Assembly: GCF_028201475.1 (NCBI RefSeq)
Contig: NZ_CP116383.1
Coordinates: 744,001 to 808,000 of the forward strand
Direction: 5' to 3'
DNA: 64,000 bases
From: Vibrio sp. SCSIO 43137
GTDB taxonomy: Bacteria; Pseudomonadota; Gammaproteobacteria; Enterobacterales; Vibrionaceae
Of the stretch, positions 17,207 through 26,588 are shown in pieces. The translations under genes and the position numbers were made by a program. The stretch's first letter is position 1, and every line of letters begins with the position of its first letter. Under the pieces are notes generated by a model that did not search any database, was not told the origin of the DNA, and worked only from the letters and a program-made list of their open reading frames with translations.

Positions 17207-18001
17207 TTATGAGAGTCCTTCCGGGCTCTCATTTGCTTTCTGGTAACGCAGATCCTGCAGGTTGAATCCGAGTTCCAGATCGGTTTTTAGTGTGGCGACT
17301 TTTTTGCACACTCTTGCCAGCTCAATATGCTCAGCAAATTTCTTGCGGTATTTTTCCGGCAGTTCATCTGAACTGTTGGCTGCCTCAATATCGCTAAACT
17401 GAATCAGAATCTCTTTGGCCGCTTTTGGCCCGATACCGGGAATACCTGACACCTGACTGGAGCTGACTCCGGTTAACCCCCAGTAATCAGCAAGTTGATC
17501 AGGTTGTACACCAAACTCCTGACTGACGAAATCTGAATCCAGCCAGCGATGCTGGAAATAGTCGCGGATTTGCAGGGTAGGAGCCAGTAACTGACAGTAA
17601 CCTTTATCAGTAGAAATAATGGTTACCTTCTCACCGTGTTGAGCCACTTTAACCGCAAGGGTGGCCACCAGATCATCGGCTTCATCGCCTTCCGATAACA
17701 GTGAGTCGATACCAAGCTGCCACCAGGCTTCCTGAATATCGTCCAGACCGTTTTTTAGCGGTTCCGGCATAGGTTTACGGTTCTCTTTATAGCTTGGCAG
17801 TATCTCTGCGCGCCAGCCCCTTTCCTGCAGGTGGTGATCAAATACCGCGATAATATGAGTGGGGTTTGCTTCCGACAAGATGCGGTGGAGTGTTCTTTTG
17901 GTGGTCTCTATTGTCCTGTTGATATCGGTAGGATCCGGCTGAGCTGAGTGTACTCTGCGGATAAGGTTGAGCGCATCGATGATCACAAGATGAATAGACA
18001 T
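17207..18001 (-). CDS. xni: Flap endonuclease Xni (exonuclease IX)
   Basis: About 264 residues, a 5'-nuclease of the Pol I N-terminal type without a polymerase. It has IDALNLIRRVHSA at the start, the acidic cluster LLSEGDEADDLVATLA, STDKGYCQLL, and a helix-hairpin-helix VSGIPGIGPKAAKEIL. It cleaves flap DNA structures. The frame is open six codons further up to a TTG, but the ATG at 18001 gives the family N-terminus MSIHLVIIDALN. It is convergent with rlmM, and their 3' ends share a terminator. Confidence 0.93.
   Translation of the reverse strand: MSIHLVIIDALNLIRRVHSAQPDPTDINRTIETTKRTLHRILSEANPTHIIAVFDHHLQERGWRAEILPSYKENRKPMPEPLKNGLDDIQEAWWQLGIDSLLSEGDEADDLVATLAVKVAQHGEKVTIISTDKGYCQLLAPTLQIRDYFQHRWLDSDFVSQEFGVQPDQLADYWGLTGVSSSQVSGIPGIGPKAAKEILIQFSDIEAANSSDELPEKYRKKFAEHIELARVCKKVATLKTDLELGFNLQDLRYQKANESPEGLS
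17209..17240 (+). terminator. Terminator of the gcvA-rlmM operon, inside the end of xni
   Basis: ATGAGAGTCC (17209-17218) pairs with GGGCTCTCAT (17223-17232) over a TTCC loop with one G-U pair, followed by TTGCTTTC. The same bases encode the last residues and the stop of the convergent xni gene. Confidence 0.7.
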
Positions 18002-18018
18002 AAAATTCCGCAATAACA

Positions 18019-18037
18019 AGGGGCTGAAACAGCCCCT
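18019..18037 (-). terminator. Hairpin after ppnN, upstream of xni
   Basis: GGGGCTG (18020-18026) and CAGCCCC (18030-18036) form a 7-bp stem with an AAA loop. On the minus strand it follows ppnN by about 50 bases, but only TTGTT follows it, so termination may be partial. Confidence 0.5.
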
Positions 18038-18087
18038 ATTGTATAACTAATCTGCCTTACTAGGCCAGATACTCGTTAGTTTAACCG

Positions 18088-19449
18088 CTATTTCTCTCCG
18101 GCAATTTTATAGCATGGAGTGTAGGCAGAGCCCGGCAACTTCATCCGCTGCTGACTGACAAAATCACTCAGTAGTTTGTCCATCTTCTGCATCAGTTCCG
18201 GATCACCATCAATAATAAATGGGCCGTGTTCTTCAATCTCTTTGATGCCTTCCGCCTTAACATTACCTGCGACTATACCGGAAAACGCTTTGCGAAGATT
18301 AGAAGTCAAAGCTTCTGTAGGCTGATTCATATGCAGATCCAGATTGGCCATGCTTTCATGGGTCGGATCGAACGGAACTTGAAATTCTGGTGGTATCGTC
18401 AGTGACCAGTTGTAACTGTAGGCATCTTCAGTCAGCTTACGATGCTCCCTCACCGCCGGAATCGCTTCTTTAATAATCTGTGCCGCTCTGGCCGGATCAT
18501 CAATAACAATCTGGTAGTGAGATTGTGCCTCTTCACCAAGGGTATCGCCGATAAAGGCGTCTAGTGAACGGAAGTAAGCTTCGCTCTCCTTAGGGCCGGT
18601 AAGAACGATAGGCATTGGCTGATCTTTATTATCAGGGTGCATCATAATACCGAGAATATAGAGTATTTCCTCTGCGGTTCCCGGGCCACCGGCAAAGATC
18701 ACTATGCCGTGAGTCATGCGCACAAATGCTTCAAGACGCTTCTCAATATCCGGCATGATAATCAGTTCATTAACAATCGGGTTTGGCGGCTCGGCAGCAA
18801 TAATGGACGGTTCGGTTAAGCCGATATAGCGTTGCTCATCATAGCGCTGCTTGGCGTGGCCGATTGCGGCTCCTTTCATCGGGCCTTCCATCGCACCCGG
18901 ACCACAACCGGTACAGATATTCAGCTCTCTTAACCCCAGCTCATGGCCTACTTCACGGGTGTATTGGTACTCTATATCATTAATGGAGTGCCCACCCCAG
19001 CAGACGACAAGGTTCGGCTCAATGCCCGGATGAAGTGCACCAGCGTTACGCAAAATAGCAAATACAAGGTTGGTGATATGAATCGGGTCGTGTTGATTCT
19101 CCTGATGCATCTGTGCGACGTGCATATTGACGTACACAATGTCCCGCAGTACGGAAAACAGATGCTCCTGAATTCCTTTGATTATGGTTCCGTCCACAAA
19201 AGCGTCTGCCGGCGGGTTTGTCAGTTCAAGCTTGATGCCCCGTTCACGGCTGACCACGTCGACGTCAAAATCTTTGTGTTTATCCAGTAGTTCTTTTGAG
19301 TTGTCTGTGTGACTGCCAGAGTTTAATACCGCGAGGGTACAGTTGCGGTAAAGTTGATACAGGTCGCTGGTGGCCTCTTTCTTCAGTCTTTTGACTTCAA
19401 GTTGAGACAGCAAATCCATGCTACCGGCAGGACTAATATGTGTGATCAT
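18088..19449 (-). CDS. ppnN: Nucleotide 5'-monophosphate nucleosidase PpnN (YgdH)
   Basis: A 453-residue protein of the LOG/YgdH family. The core motif [12 protein letters not shown] (variant of PGGxGTxxE) and [16 protein letters not shown] define the Rossmann-like lysine-decarboxylase-type fold. Flanking N- and C-terminal regions match E. coli PpnN. It cleaves purine and pyrimidine monophosphates to base and ribose-5-phosphate, and in E. coli it is stimulated by (p)ppGpp. The frame runs 13 codons further to a TTG in the adjacent repeat. I chose the ATG at 19449 because it gives the family start [19 protein letters not shown] and AAGGAGG lies just before it. Confidence 0.95.
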   Translation of the reverse strand: MITHISPAGSMDLLSQLEVKRLKKEATSDLYQLYRNCTLAVLNSGSHTDNSKELLDKHKDFDVDVVSRERGIKLELTNPPADAFVDGTIIKGIQEHLFSVLRDIVYVNMHVAQMHQENQHDPIHITNLVFAILRNAGALHPGIEPNLVVCWGGHSINDIEYQYTREVGHELGLRELNICTGCGPGAMEGPMKGAAIGHAKQRYDEQRYIGLTEPSIIAAEPPNPIVNELIIMPDIEKRLEAFVRMTHGIVIFAGGPGTAEEILYILGIMMHPDNKDQPMPIVLTGPKESEAYFRSLDAFIGDTLGEEAQSHYQIVIDDPARAAQIIKEAIPAVREHRKLTEDAYSYNWSLTIPPEFQVPFDPTHESMANLDLHMNQPTEALTSNLRKAFSGIVAGNVKAEGIKEIEEHGPFIIDGDPELMQKMDKLLSDFVSQQRMKLPGSAYTPCYKIAGEK

Positions 19450-19479
19450 CTTCTCCTCCTTTTCTTCAGGAAGTATTGT

Positions 19480-19745
19480 TATACCCAAGTCACCTCAATA
19501 TGCTTTTTCAGCGAGAATTTATTGGCTTCTGATCAAGGCACTGATTTGAAGCCATAGTCATTCTACGGTGAGAATCAGTAACACAGAGCAGGAGCCAATA
19601 AAACTCGCTCTTTGGGAGCGCATCAAGGTGTCCATTTCTGTGTCAGATAACTTTGAAAGGGAGTGGCCATTCCTACAGTTATCTTCCTTGAACTGAACAT
19701 CTTGATGCAGCTCTGAATACTGCATCTTGAGGTCACTTGGGTATA
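19480..19745. repeat. MITE-like element with terminal and nested inverted repeats
   Basis: A 266-bp intergenic unit between ppnN and the diguanylate cyclase gene. The ends are inverted: TATACCCAAGTCACCTCAA at 19480 and the complement of TATACCCAAGTGACCTCAA ending at 19745. Inside are two hairpin arms. The first pairs 19510-19526 with 19594-19609 (AGCGAG...TTATTGGC). The second pairs GCATCAAG (19620-19627) with CTTGATGC (19701-19708) around AGATAACT (19645-19652)/AGTTATCT (19677-19684). It encodes no transposase. A 66-codon open frame on the minus strand is probably accidental. I recall TATACCCAAGT repeats being common in Vibrio genomes, but cannot check copies here. Confidence 0.75.
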
Positions 19746-19900
19746 TATTCACGAACAAGTAGAGTGTAAAACCCTACATTTGTGAATTTTATATATTATT
19801 TACCATATACTTATACTGATACTACTGCAAGAAACGTGTGAGAGAGGATGTATTAAAAGGAAGATAAAACAAGAAATTAGATAGAGAATAGCAGAAGCTT
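19746..19900. other. AT-rich gap downstream of the diguanylate cyclase gene
   Basis: Between the repeat end and the cyclase stop codon there is AT-rich DNA with no gene and no clear terminator hairpin that I can see. Confidence 0.5.
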
Positions 19901-21475
19901 CTATTTGATTGCTGTCTGATTGTTGCCTTTGAGTTTTGCTTCATTAAGGGCAAGGTTGAGTCGATCCAGTACCTCTTCAGGCGTGTCTGAGTCGCGTAGT
20001 TTGGACAGGGCAACGGTGGCGGTAATAGTGATATTCTGATCCCTGAACTTAAATGGCAGCTTACAGATTTGAAGTTGCAGTGACTGGATAAGAGTCTGAC
20101 ACTCTTTTTCGTTCAACCCCGGCAGAATGGCAATGAACTCTTCGCCTGAAAAACGCGCCAGTACATCATCATCTCGCATCTCTTTCGAAATGGTTCTGGC
20201 AATGATTTTCAGTGCTTTATCTCCGGCAGCATAACCAAAGCTGTCATTGAGCGCTTTAAAGTTATCAATGTCCAGCAGCAGAACATACAGGCTATGTTGA
20301 TTGCGAATCCAGCGGTGGTATTCAAGTTCCAGCCGATCCAGAAACGCGGCACGGTTGAACACCTTAGTCAGTGGATCGATAAGCATTCTGCGCGACTGAT
20401 CTTCCAGCCTGCGGCGGTGATCCTGAGTAATTTCATACAGGCCTTCAAGCTGAACTTTATTATTGGCAACCCGCTCCAGTATCGCCATTTCCCGCTGCTC
20501 ATTGTGCTTTAGCCGCTCTGTGAGCATGTTTATCTGTTCCAGTAAAGGGTCAACAGCAGCTTTGGCTGATTCTAGGTCTGTCGCCTTGTTTAGTGCTGAT
20601 TGAGTTTCACCGCTGATATCCACCAGTTCTGATGTCATCTGTTTACGGTGCTTGGCATAGGATTCGCTCTGCTCCAGATTCTGGGCTGAGCTTTTGATCA
20701 CTTTGCTAAGAGAGGTGTTTACCTGACCGAGAAACTGTTCTGAGGTTTTGCGTTCGAAATGGGTGCCCTGAATAACCAGCTTAAGAACCTGCAGAGTCAG
20801 CTCAAGTAAGGCATCCGAGGCAACGCCTACCAGCAGCTTAACCCTGATATCGTTGAGCAAGTCACCGGACTCGCCATCGAAATCAAGTTCACTGATCAGG
20901 TGCTGCAGCTCTTCTGCTAATTTGCTAAGCAGTTCTTGATTAAGTTCGGGATCTTTTTGCAGGGTATGAACTGAGCTGGAGGTAATAATCTTAATGGCTC
21001 GTTCATAGATGGCCAGCAGGCGGGTAGCTTGATCCAGTTGGTTTTGATTTTTAACTGATGGAAAGCTCAGTAAGTTTCTCAGGTCGCGTTTAAGCTGAGC
21101 TGGTAGCCCCGGTATCCTTTGCAGTGTTTCACCGCTCTGCCTTACTCTCTCGTCCAGATTAACTTTCTTTTTTTCCATCGCATGAGTGTTTTGTTTTAAC
21201 AGTCGCTCCAGTATCGCCAGACGGGGAATCAGCTTAGAAATGTCATTTTGTTGTTCAAAAGCGTTCTTTAACGAAACTACAGCTTTATCAAGATCGTCAT
21301 TATATCCCATGCAGGCATCACTAAGGTTAGCGACCACCCGCTTGAGAACTTTAGACTCTCTTGTGTGTTTGAACGAAGCATCCCTGTGCTTTAACTTTGC
21401 TTGTTCTAGTTGTAGTTTCAACTGGTCGATCTGTTGCAGAATCTCTTCCCGGCCAGTGAGCTTCTTTTCACTCAT
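19901..21475 (-). CDS. Diguanylate cyclase with N-terminal helical region
   Basis: 524 residues. The first about 340 residues are charged and helical with heptad-like stretches (coiled coils), with no membrane segment or signal peptide. The C-terminal GGDEF domain begins at about 350 (RRMLIDPLTKVFNRAAFLDRLE). Its active-site loop reads SGEEF at 443-447. Serine in the first position is tolerated in active cyclases. An intact inhibitory I-site RxxD (RDDD, 434-437) lies five residues before it. It should make c-di-GMP and be product-inhibited. Vibrio cholerae has a GGDEF protein (CdgG) near this synteny block, which may be the orthologue, but that is from memory. The N-terminal signal is unknown. 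Confidence 0.85.
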   Translation of the reverse strand: MSEKKLTGREEILQQIDQLKLQLEQAKLKHRDASFKHTRESKVLKRVVANLSDACMGYNDDLDKAVVSLKNAFEQQNDISKLIPRLAILERLLKQNTHAMEKKKVNLDERVRQSGETLQRIPGLPAQLKRDLRNLLSFPSVKNQNQLDQATRLLAIYERAIKIITSSSVHTLQKDPELNQELLSKLAEELQHLISELDFDGESGDLLNDIRVKLLVGVASDALLELTLQVLKLVIQGTHFERKTSEQFLGQVNTSLSKVIKSSAQNLEQSESYAKHRKQMTSELVDISGETQSALNKATDLESAKAAVDPLLEQINMLTERLKHNEQREMAILERVANNKVQLEGLYEITQDHRRRLEDQSRRMLIDPLTKVFNRAAFLDRLELEYHRWIRNQHSLYVLLLDIDNFKALNDSFGYAAGDKALKIIARTISKEMRDDDVLARFSGEEFIAILPGLNEKECQTLIQSLQLQICKLPFKFRDQNITITATVALSKLRDSDTPEEVLDRLNLALNEAKLKGNNQTAIK

Positions 21476-21575
21476 AGATAAATAGGGCTAAGCTTTCCTA
21501 AAAAAAAGTAAATCCGATTGATAATAGCAAATTATTGGTTCAGTTCATTCAAAATATTAACCAACTGATTATATT

Positions 21576-23849
21576 CTAATCAATAATGCTGGATTTTATG
21601 ATGTTCTCCTCAATTTTGTTTGAAGAGTCTATTTTTATCAGCCCTTTTTCTATTGCCTGCTGACACGCTTCTCTTATATTTTCATTAGCAAAACTTGCTG
21701 CTGGGGCGTGTTCTATTGCTCTGAGACATACCCACTGATTTCCACCCAGTTCGATATGTAAACTTCGAGCCATATTGGATGCCATCAGGAGAATATCAAT
21801 TAACTCCTTATCATTTATAGCGGTATATGCACGGGGCAAAAATGGATAATCTGCAATACCAAGCCGGACAACTTTGGCTATATTTTTATCGGCTTCAAAT
21901 TCAGATACCCAGTCGGTGATTTGATTAAATAACTGTTCTGCTGTTTTTTCAGGAGAAGTGTTAGGCTCCACATATAAAAACATGGCGTCAGAAAAATGAT
22001 ATAAGCGGGCAGGGAGTTCAACTTTGGTTTTGATAAATTCTCCAAACTCACCTTCTAGTTCAAGCCCGGCGTTGTAGCCTTTTCTCAGATAAACGGTTCT
22101 CAGAAAAGGCAGATCAATCATGGCAAATCGCAGTTTATCATGCAGGGGTTCATTGATAAGTTCACCCGTTTGCCATTGCTCAAAGTGAGCGCTACTCTGC
22201 TCCAGAGAAGAGGGAAGCCTTTTAATTAGAAGACGTAGGTTTCTTAGGCCGGAGCGTGGATGAGTGTAGTGGTCCTGATAGAGTTTTTTCAACTGACCAC
22301 GCATCTTCCGGTTAGTCATACCTCTGTGAATAAACAGGATTACCAGTAGAAGTGAGAGGAAAAACAGAACCGTTGTAGAGTAGCGATAACGGGTAATATT
22401 TTGAGTTCTTAATACCAGTTCATCAGTCTGATCTTTATAGTGCAATGAACGCTCCATAAATAATTTTTGCTGTCGAAAATCGTCTTCAGATATTTCAATT
22501 AACTGGTCTTTAATTAATGTAATAAGAGCGTTGTATTGTTTGCCATGAATAAATGCACTCTGAAAATTGTTATTCGCTTCATTGATATTTGTTAACAACA
22601 GATGAGCATTTAACTGAATTTCAATATTGGTATTCTCGTTACCTATTTTTAGAGCAGACTGAGCAAACTTAAGCGCTTCTTCATTCTGTCCTTTCTGAAA
22701 ATATAACTGTGCCTGTAACAACAGAGATTGGGCGTTTAAACTGTCTAATTCCGTATAAGAAAGAAGGGTATTAGCCCTTTTTATGTACTGTTCTGTTAAT
22801 GGGAAGTTATAGAGTTGCAAATATGTTTTTGCCAGATCTAACCTTAGCTCAATGACGTCTTCGATATTTCTATTAATAGTTTCTGCATCAAGAACATTAA
22901 AGTAATGTACCAGAGCAAGGTTATATTTCCCCTGATCATAGTAGATATCTGCCATCTGCTTTAGCACATTTGGAAGAATAGGGTTTTTTTCATAATTATC
23001 ATAGAAATCAGCGGCTTGAGATAAGTACTCCAGTGATTTGTCCAGAACCCTCTTCTGGTAAAATAGTGTGGCTAGTATGCGGTTTATTTTCGCCAGCTCA
23101 ATGGGCATATCATTTTCGACGGTTGTCCAGTAGGCTGCCAGTAGCTGTTGCAGAGCGCGGTTATACTGCAGATATCTGAGGTGGTACTCTCCCAGCTCTA
23201 TCTGATAGTTTACATACTCGGTCCTGTTTTCATCCGGATTGAGAAAGTTTTCTGCCTGCTTGTAGAGTTTGTCTGCAACATCAAGTTGTTGATTTTTAGC
23301 AGCGATATCAGCTTTAAGCATCAGCAATTGATAGTTGATGTTGTTACTGAGTAGCTGAAGATCACTGTTCTGCTGTATCTGGGCTTCAACACTGCTGAGA
23401 ACCGGCTGAACCTGACTCTCATCCTGTTTTATCTGCCAGATTAATCTGGCTTTCAGTATTTGAGTCTCCAGCAGAATAAAATCGAGCTTGTAGCCTCTGG
23501 CCAGTGTTTCTGCCTGATCAATACTGTCCAGGGCTCCACGGGTATCACCGAGTTGCAACATGGCTTTTGCAATGACCTGAAGAGCGTCAATACTGGTGGC
23601 CGGCGTTCTTAATGTGTTGTTGGCATCATCTCTGGAGTTAGAGCTTTTATCTTTATTGGTCAGAGTTCTTGAGGTAAGGAATTTTTGTGCTATCTGCTTG
23701 GATTGCTCGGGTACGATTTCTACCAGCTTATCCGCTTCATCAAGGATTTTTGAGCCTGAACTGATTTCCACTTGTGCGGCAGCAGAGAAAGCGGCGCCTA
23801 CCGCTAACACTGCTGCCAAGATTTTTACTGTAACTCCCTTAATAGCCAA
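21576..23849 (-). CDS. TPR-repeat membrane protein with degenerate GGDEF domain
   Basis: 757 residues. A signal peptide (MAIKGVTVKILAAVLAVGAA) is followed by a long tetratricopeptide-type helical region (about 90-470). A single membrane helix comes next (about 489-508, YSTTVLFFLSLLLVILFIH) and then a cytoplasmic domain. That domain keeps GGDEF landmarks (HPRSGLRN for the D-x-LTGL-x-NR motif; LRFAMIDLPFLRTVY for the metal-binding strand). Its active loop, however, reads SDAMF (620-624), so it should not make c-di-GMP. The topology implies a periplasmic TPR sensor coupled to a c-di-GMP- or nucleotide-like receptor. The start is TTG at 23849 after GAGAGGG, 11 bases from the queF stop. Function unknown. 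Confidence 0.75.
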   Translation of the reverse strand: MAIKGVTVKILAAVLAVGAAFSAAAQVEISSGSKILDEADKLVEIVPEQSKQIAQKFLTSRTLTNKDKSSNSRDDANNTLRTPATSIDALQVIAKAMLQLGDTRGALDSIDQAETLARGYKLDFILLETQILKARLIWQIKQDESQVQPVLSSVEAQIQQNSDLQLLSNNINYQLLMLKADIAAKNQQLDVADKLYKQAENFLNPDENRTEYVNYQIELGEYHLRYLQYNRALQQLLAAYWTTVENDMPIELAKINRILATLFYQKRVLDKSLEYLSQAADFYDNYEKNPILPNVLKQMADIYYDQGKYNLALVHYFNVLDAETINRNIEDVIELRLDLAKTYLQLYNFPLTEQYIKRANTLLSYTELDSLNAQSLLLQAQLYFQKGQNEEALKFAQSALKIGNENTNIEIQLNAHLLLTNINEANNNFQSAFIHGKQYNALITLIKDQLIEISEDDFRQQKLFMERSLHYKDQTDELVLRTQNITRYRYSTTVLFFLSLLLVILFIHRGMTNRKMRGQLKKLYQDHYTHPRSGLRNLRLLIKRLPSSLEQSSAHFEQWQTGELINEPLHDKLRFAMIDLPFLRTVYLRKGYNAGLELEGEFGEFIKTKVELPARLYHFSDAMFLYVEPNTSPEKTAEQLFNQITDWVSEFEADKNIAKVVRLGIADYPFLPRAYTAINDKELIDILLMASNMARSLHIELGGNQWVCLRAIEHAPAASFANENIREACQQAIEKGLIKIDSSNKIEENIIKSSIID

Positions 23850-23860
23850 ATCTACCCTCT

Positions 23861-24706
23861 CTACTGGCGTGCCATTCTGTGATTATTTTCTGGTGCTGAG
23901 TGAGTGCATGAACGGAATGGGTTGATATCCAGTCCGCCACGGCGGGTGTAGCGGGCCATAACAGTGAGTGATTCTGGTTTACAGTACTTCTGAATATCCA
24001 TAAAGATACGTTCAACACACTGCTCATGGAACTCGTTGTGTTCTCTGAAAGATACAATATAGCGAAGTAACGCCTGCGGGTCGATCTTGTTACCACTATA
24101 TTTAATCTCAACGCTGCCCCAGTCAGGCTGATTGGTGATCAGGCAGTTAGATTTTAACAGGTGGCTGTGCAGGGTCTCGCTGACTTTTTCATGACTGGTA
24201 GCCTTCTCCAGATAAGAAGGGTCAAACTCGTAGCTGTTTATAACAATATCTTGATCATCAATACAGCTTCCATCCATATCTGCGATAGGTTGAGAGGTAT
24301 ATTTATCAAGATGATTCAGGGATACGGAAACCGGTGCGTTAGCACACTCAGACAGGTCTTTCACCAGCGTCTCTTTTACCTGCAGCCAGCTTTCGAACTT
24401 GCTCTGGTTAAAGCTGTTCAGATAGAGCTTAAAGGATTTTGACTCAATCAGGTTCTGGCTTTCAGCGGGGATAGAGACTTCGCCAATGGCAACTTGCGGC
24501 AGGCCGTTAGAGTTTAGCCAGGAAATCTCATAAAGTGTCCAGATATCACAGCCTTTGAAGGGGAGATCGCCTGCCAATTCCAGATCATCCCGGTTAAGAC
24601 TTCTTGGTACGGGTTGTAGCAGAGAGGCGTCATATTGGTGGCTGTATTCCGTTTTCTGGCCTAGTGTCAGGCCAGAAAGCTCCTTTGCATTTGAATATTT
24701 GCTCAT
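23861..24706 (-). CDS. queF: NADPH-dependent 7-cyano-7-deazaguanine reductase QueF
   Basis: A 281-residue, two-domain (type II) QueF of the T-fold superfamily. It reduces preQ0 to preQ1 in queuosine tRNA modification. The catalytic cysteine and aspartate are Cys188 in [19 protein letters not shown] and Asp195 in the same motif, two residues before the E. coli numbering. The later [20 protein letters not shown] motif supplies the substrate-binding glutamate and histidine. It is divergent from syd across 78 bases. The TPR/GGDEF-like gene is the next gene on the same strand. Confidence 0.96.
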   Translation of the reverse strand: MSKYSNAKELSGLTLGQKTEYSHQYDASLLQPVPRSLNRDDLELAGDLPFKGCDIWTLYEISWLNSNGLPQVAIGEVSIPAESQNLIESKSFKLYLNSFNQSKFESWLQVKETLVKDLSECANAPVSVSLNHLDKYTSQPIADMDGSCIDDQDIVINSYEFDPSYLEKATSHEKVSETLHSHLLKSNCLITNQPDWGSVEIKYSGNKIDPQALLRYIVSFREHNEFHEQCVERIFMDIQKYCKPESLTVMARYTRRGGLDINPFRSCTHSAPENNHRMARQ

Positions 24707-24784
24707 ACTTCACTTCAAATATCGATTAGAATAACCGGATTCTACTTAATCCCTTATTCGCTGTCATTAATTCAAGGAGTTTCC

Positions 24785-25330
24785 ATGACTCACCCGGTGC
24801 CAGAGGCATTACACACATTTTCAAATGATTTTGTTCAGGCATGGCAGACCAGCCACCACAGTATTCCCCGCAGTGAGGAGATGGCAGGGCTTGTCTCTCC
24901 CTGTGTTGAGAACAGAGAGGGAGATGCCGTGTTCTGGAGACCGGTACAGCGTGATCAAATGGCTGACTTTACCAACGTTGAAGCTGGTATAGAGTTGACC
25001 TTGCACTCTTCCATCAAAGAATTCTATGGCTGCCAATATAGTGCGGATATGGAAGCAACATGGAACGGAAACCCTTTTGTGCTGCTACAGGTGTGGAGTG
25101 ATGAAGACTTTGTGCGCCTTCAGGAAAATATTCTGGGTCATCTGGTGACTCAGCGCAGGCTGAAACTAAAACCAACAGTTTTTATTGGTGCCACAGATGA
25201 GGATATGGATGTTATTTCTATCTGTAATCTGACAGGTAATGTCATTCTGGAGCGCCTTGGAACGGATAAGCGGGATATTCTTGCCGAAGATGTTACAGAG
25301 TTTCTTGCTCATATTAAGCCAGAGGTATAA
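24785..25330 (+). CDS. syd: SecY-interacting protein Syd
   Basis: A 181-residue acidic cytosolic protein matching Syd (RNNFV-type start replaced by [59 protein letters not shown]). Syd binds SecY from the cytoplasmic side and is proposed to check SecY-SecE assembly. CAAGGAG precedes the ATG. In E. coli syd and queF flank the csrB/yqcC/truC block, and here the same genes cluster again within 6 kb. The next gene starts three bases after its stop. Confidence 0.94.
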   Translation: MTHPVPEALHTFSNDFVQAWQTSHHSIPRSEEMAGLVSPCVENREGDAVFWRPVQRDQMADFTNVEAGIELTLHSSIKEFYGCQYSADMEATWNGNPFVLLQVWSDEDFVRLQENILGHLVTQRRLKLKPTVFIGATDEDMDVISICNLTGNVILERLGTDKRDILAEDVTEFLAHIKPEV

Positions 25331-25333
25331 CGG

Positions 25334-26110
25334 ATGTACGTTGTCGAACTGGAGTTTGAGTGTTTTGATAACACCACTATCTCTGCGGTAGATAAAGCCA
25401 TTAACGGGCTAATGGAAGCATTACGTTTTAATGGTCAGATTCTGGGCAGGGAGTTTCCTGTGGTAATGGGGGAAGGCGTTTTTTATGTTCGTCTGGTTTG
25501 CCCTGAACAAGAGAGCCTGCATCCTGATAACCACTCGGATTTTGTCAACTACTGCCTGAGTAAGCTTTCTGACGCTTCACTGCTGGCTCCTAAAGTGCGC
25601 CTGCTGGGTAGGGATATTAACTCTGAGCAGGCCGCTGAAGAGGAGGTACCTAGTTGGCAGGTGCTCTACACTACCTATGTGCATACCTGTTCGCCGTTAC
25701 GAAGTGGTGAGTCACTGCTTCCTATCCCACTTTACCGCAACCCTCCAACCCTGAATGGCGATCATAAGTCGGTCATTAAATGGCAGACGGAGTGGCAGGC
25801 CTGCGATGAAATTCAGATGGGAGGAGCCTGTAAGGCAGAACATGCTGCGTTAAGGGAGATCACGGATATCGGAAGTGATCTGTTCCGCAGGGGCTGGGAT
25901 TTACGAGGCAGAATTGAGTACCTGACCGGTATTCCGACCTATTACTACCAGTATCGTGTCGGTGGCGTCAGTCTTGCAGATGAGAAGCAAAGACGGTGCC
26001 CTAAGTGCGGTGGTGAATGGCTGTTGAATGAACCTTTGCACGATATCTTCTACTTTAAATGTGACCGCTGCCGGATTGTCTCAAATATCTCCTGGGATAT
26101 GCTTAAGTAA
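25334..26110 (+). CDS. Zinc-ribbon protein, DUF2310 family
   Basis: 258 residues. The C-terminus has two CxxC pairs (RRCPKCGGEW and FKCDRCRIV) separated by about 22 residues, a clear zinc ribbon. The rest is globular without membrane segments. From memory it fits the DUF2310 family of putative zinc-ribbon, possibly nucleic-acid-binding proteins, found mainly in Vibrio and relatives. It is tightly coupled to syd (three-base gap), so it may share its expression. No catalytic motif is recognised, and function is unknown. Confidence 0.8.
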   Translation: MYVVELEFECFDNTTISAVDKAINGLMEALRFNGQILGREFPVVMGEGVFYVRLVCPEQESLHPDNHSDFVNYCLSKLSDASLLAPKVRLLGRDINSEQAAEEEVPSWQVLYTTYVHTCSPLRSGESLLPIPLYRNPPTLNGDHKSVIKWQTEWQACDEIQMGGACKAEHAALREITDIGSDLFRRGWDLRGRIEYLTGIPTYYYQYRVGGVSLADEKQRRCPKCGGEWLLNEPLHDIFYFKCDRCRIVSNISWDMLK

Positions 26111-26126
26111 CTTGGGTTCAGGTTAA

Positions 26127-26153
26127 GTAGCGACGATAAAGTCGCTACCTTTT
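26127..26153 (+). terminator. Convergent terminator between DUF2310 gene and yaiI
   Basis: GTAGCGAC (26127-26134) and GTCGCTAC (26141-26148) form a perfect 8-bp stem with a GATAAA loop, followed by CTTTT. The yaiI stop codon (26145-26147) lies in the 3' arm. Confidence 0.75.
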
Positions 26154-26588
26154 AGCCAGAATTCTGTCCAGATGGTTAGCAAACTCGCGCCTTTCTGTCT
26201 GAGAAAGCGCCGCAGGCCCGCCGGTTTGTACTCCGCTGGCTCTCATGGTATCCATAAAGTCGCGGATATTTAGCCGGGCTTTTATGGTCTCCTTAGTGTA
26301 TAGCTCTCCACGCGAGCTGAGGGCCAAAGCGCCTTTAGTGATGACTTCATCTGCCAGCGGAATATCTGACGTAATTACCAGATCGCCGCACTCTGCCCGC
26401 CGGACAATTTCATTATCAGCAATATCGAAGCCACTCTCCACCTGTATGGATTTTATGTTGATCCGGTTAGGTACAGGAATTCTGTGGTTGGCAACAAAGG
26501 TGCATTCTACACCTGTCCGTTCTGCAGCTCTGAACAAGGTATCCCGGATCACTTTCGGACAGGCATCGGCGTCAACCCATATCTTCAT
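26145..26588 (-). CDS. yaiI: UPF0178 / DUF188 PIN-like protein (YaiI type)
   Basis: 147 residues. The family hallmarks are at the N-terminus ([22 protein letters not shown]) and in the middle ([22 protein letters not shown]), with conserved aspartates arranged as in PIN-like nuclease folds. The C-terminus has the conserved [23 protein letters not shown]. The biochemical role of YaiI is not established to my knowledge. The start overlaps the stop of the upstream 91-residue gene by one base (TAATG). Confidence 0.9.
   Translation of the reverse strand: MKIWVDADACPKVIRDTLFRAAERTGVECTFVANHRIPVPNRINIKSIQVESGFDIADNEIVRRAECGDLVITSDIPLADEVITKGALALSSRGELYTKETIKARLNIRDFMDTMRASGVQTGGPAALSQTERREFANHLDRILAKR

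Noticed and set aside
19480..19745. ERIC element or insertion sequence remnant
   Set aside because: The core lacks the known ERIC palindrome and there is no transposase fragment.
19558..19758. Open frame of 66 codons on the minus strand within the MITE-like repeat
   Set aside because: It is formed by repeat sequence and its start lies at the terminal inverted repeat. It is probably a chance frame, although copies may be annotated as hypothetical proteins elsewhere.
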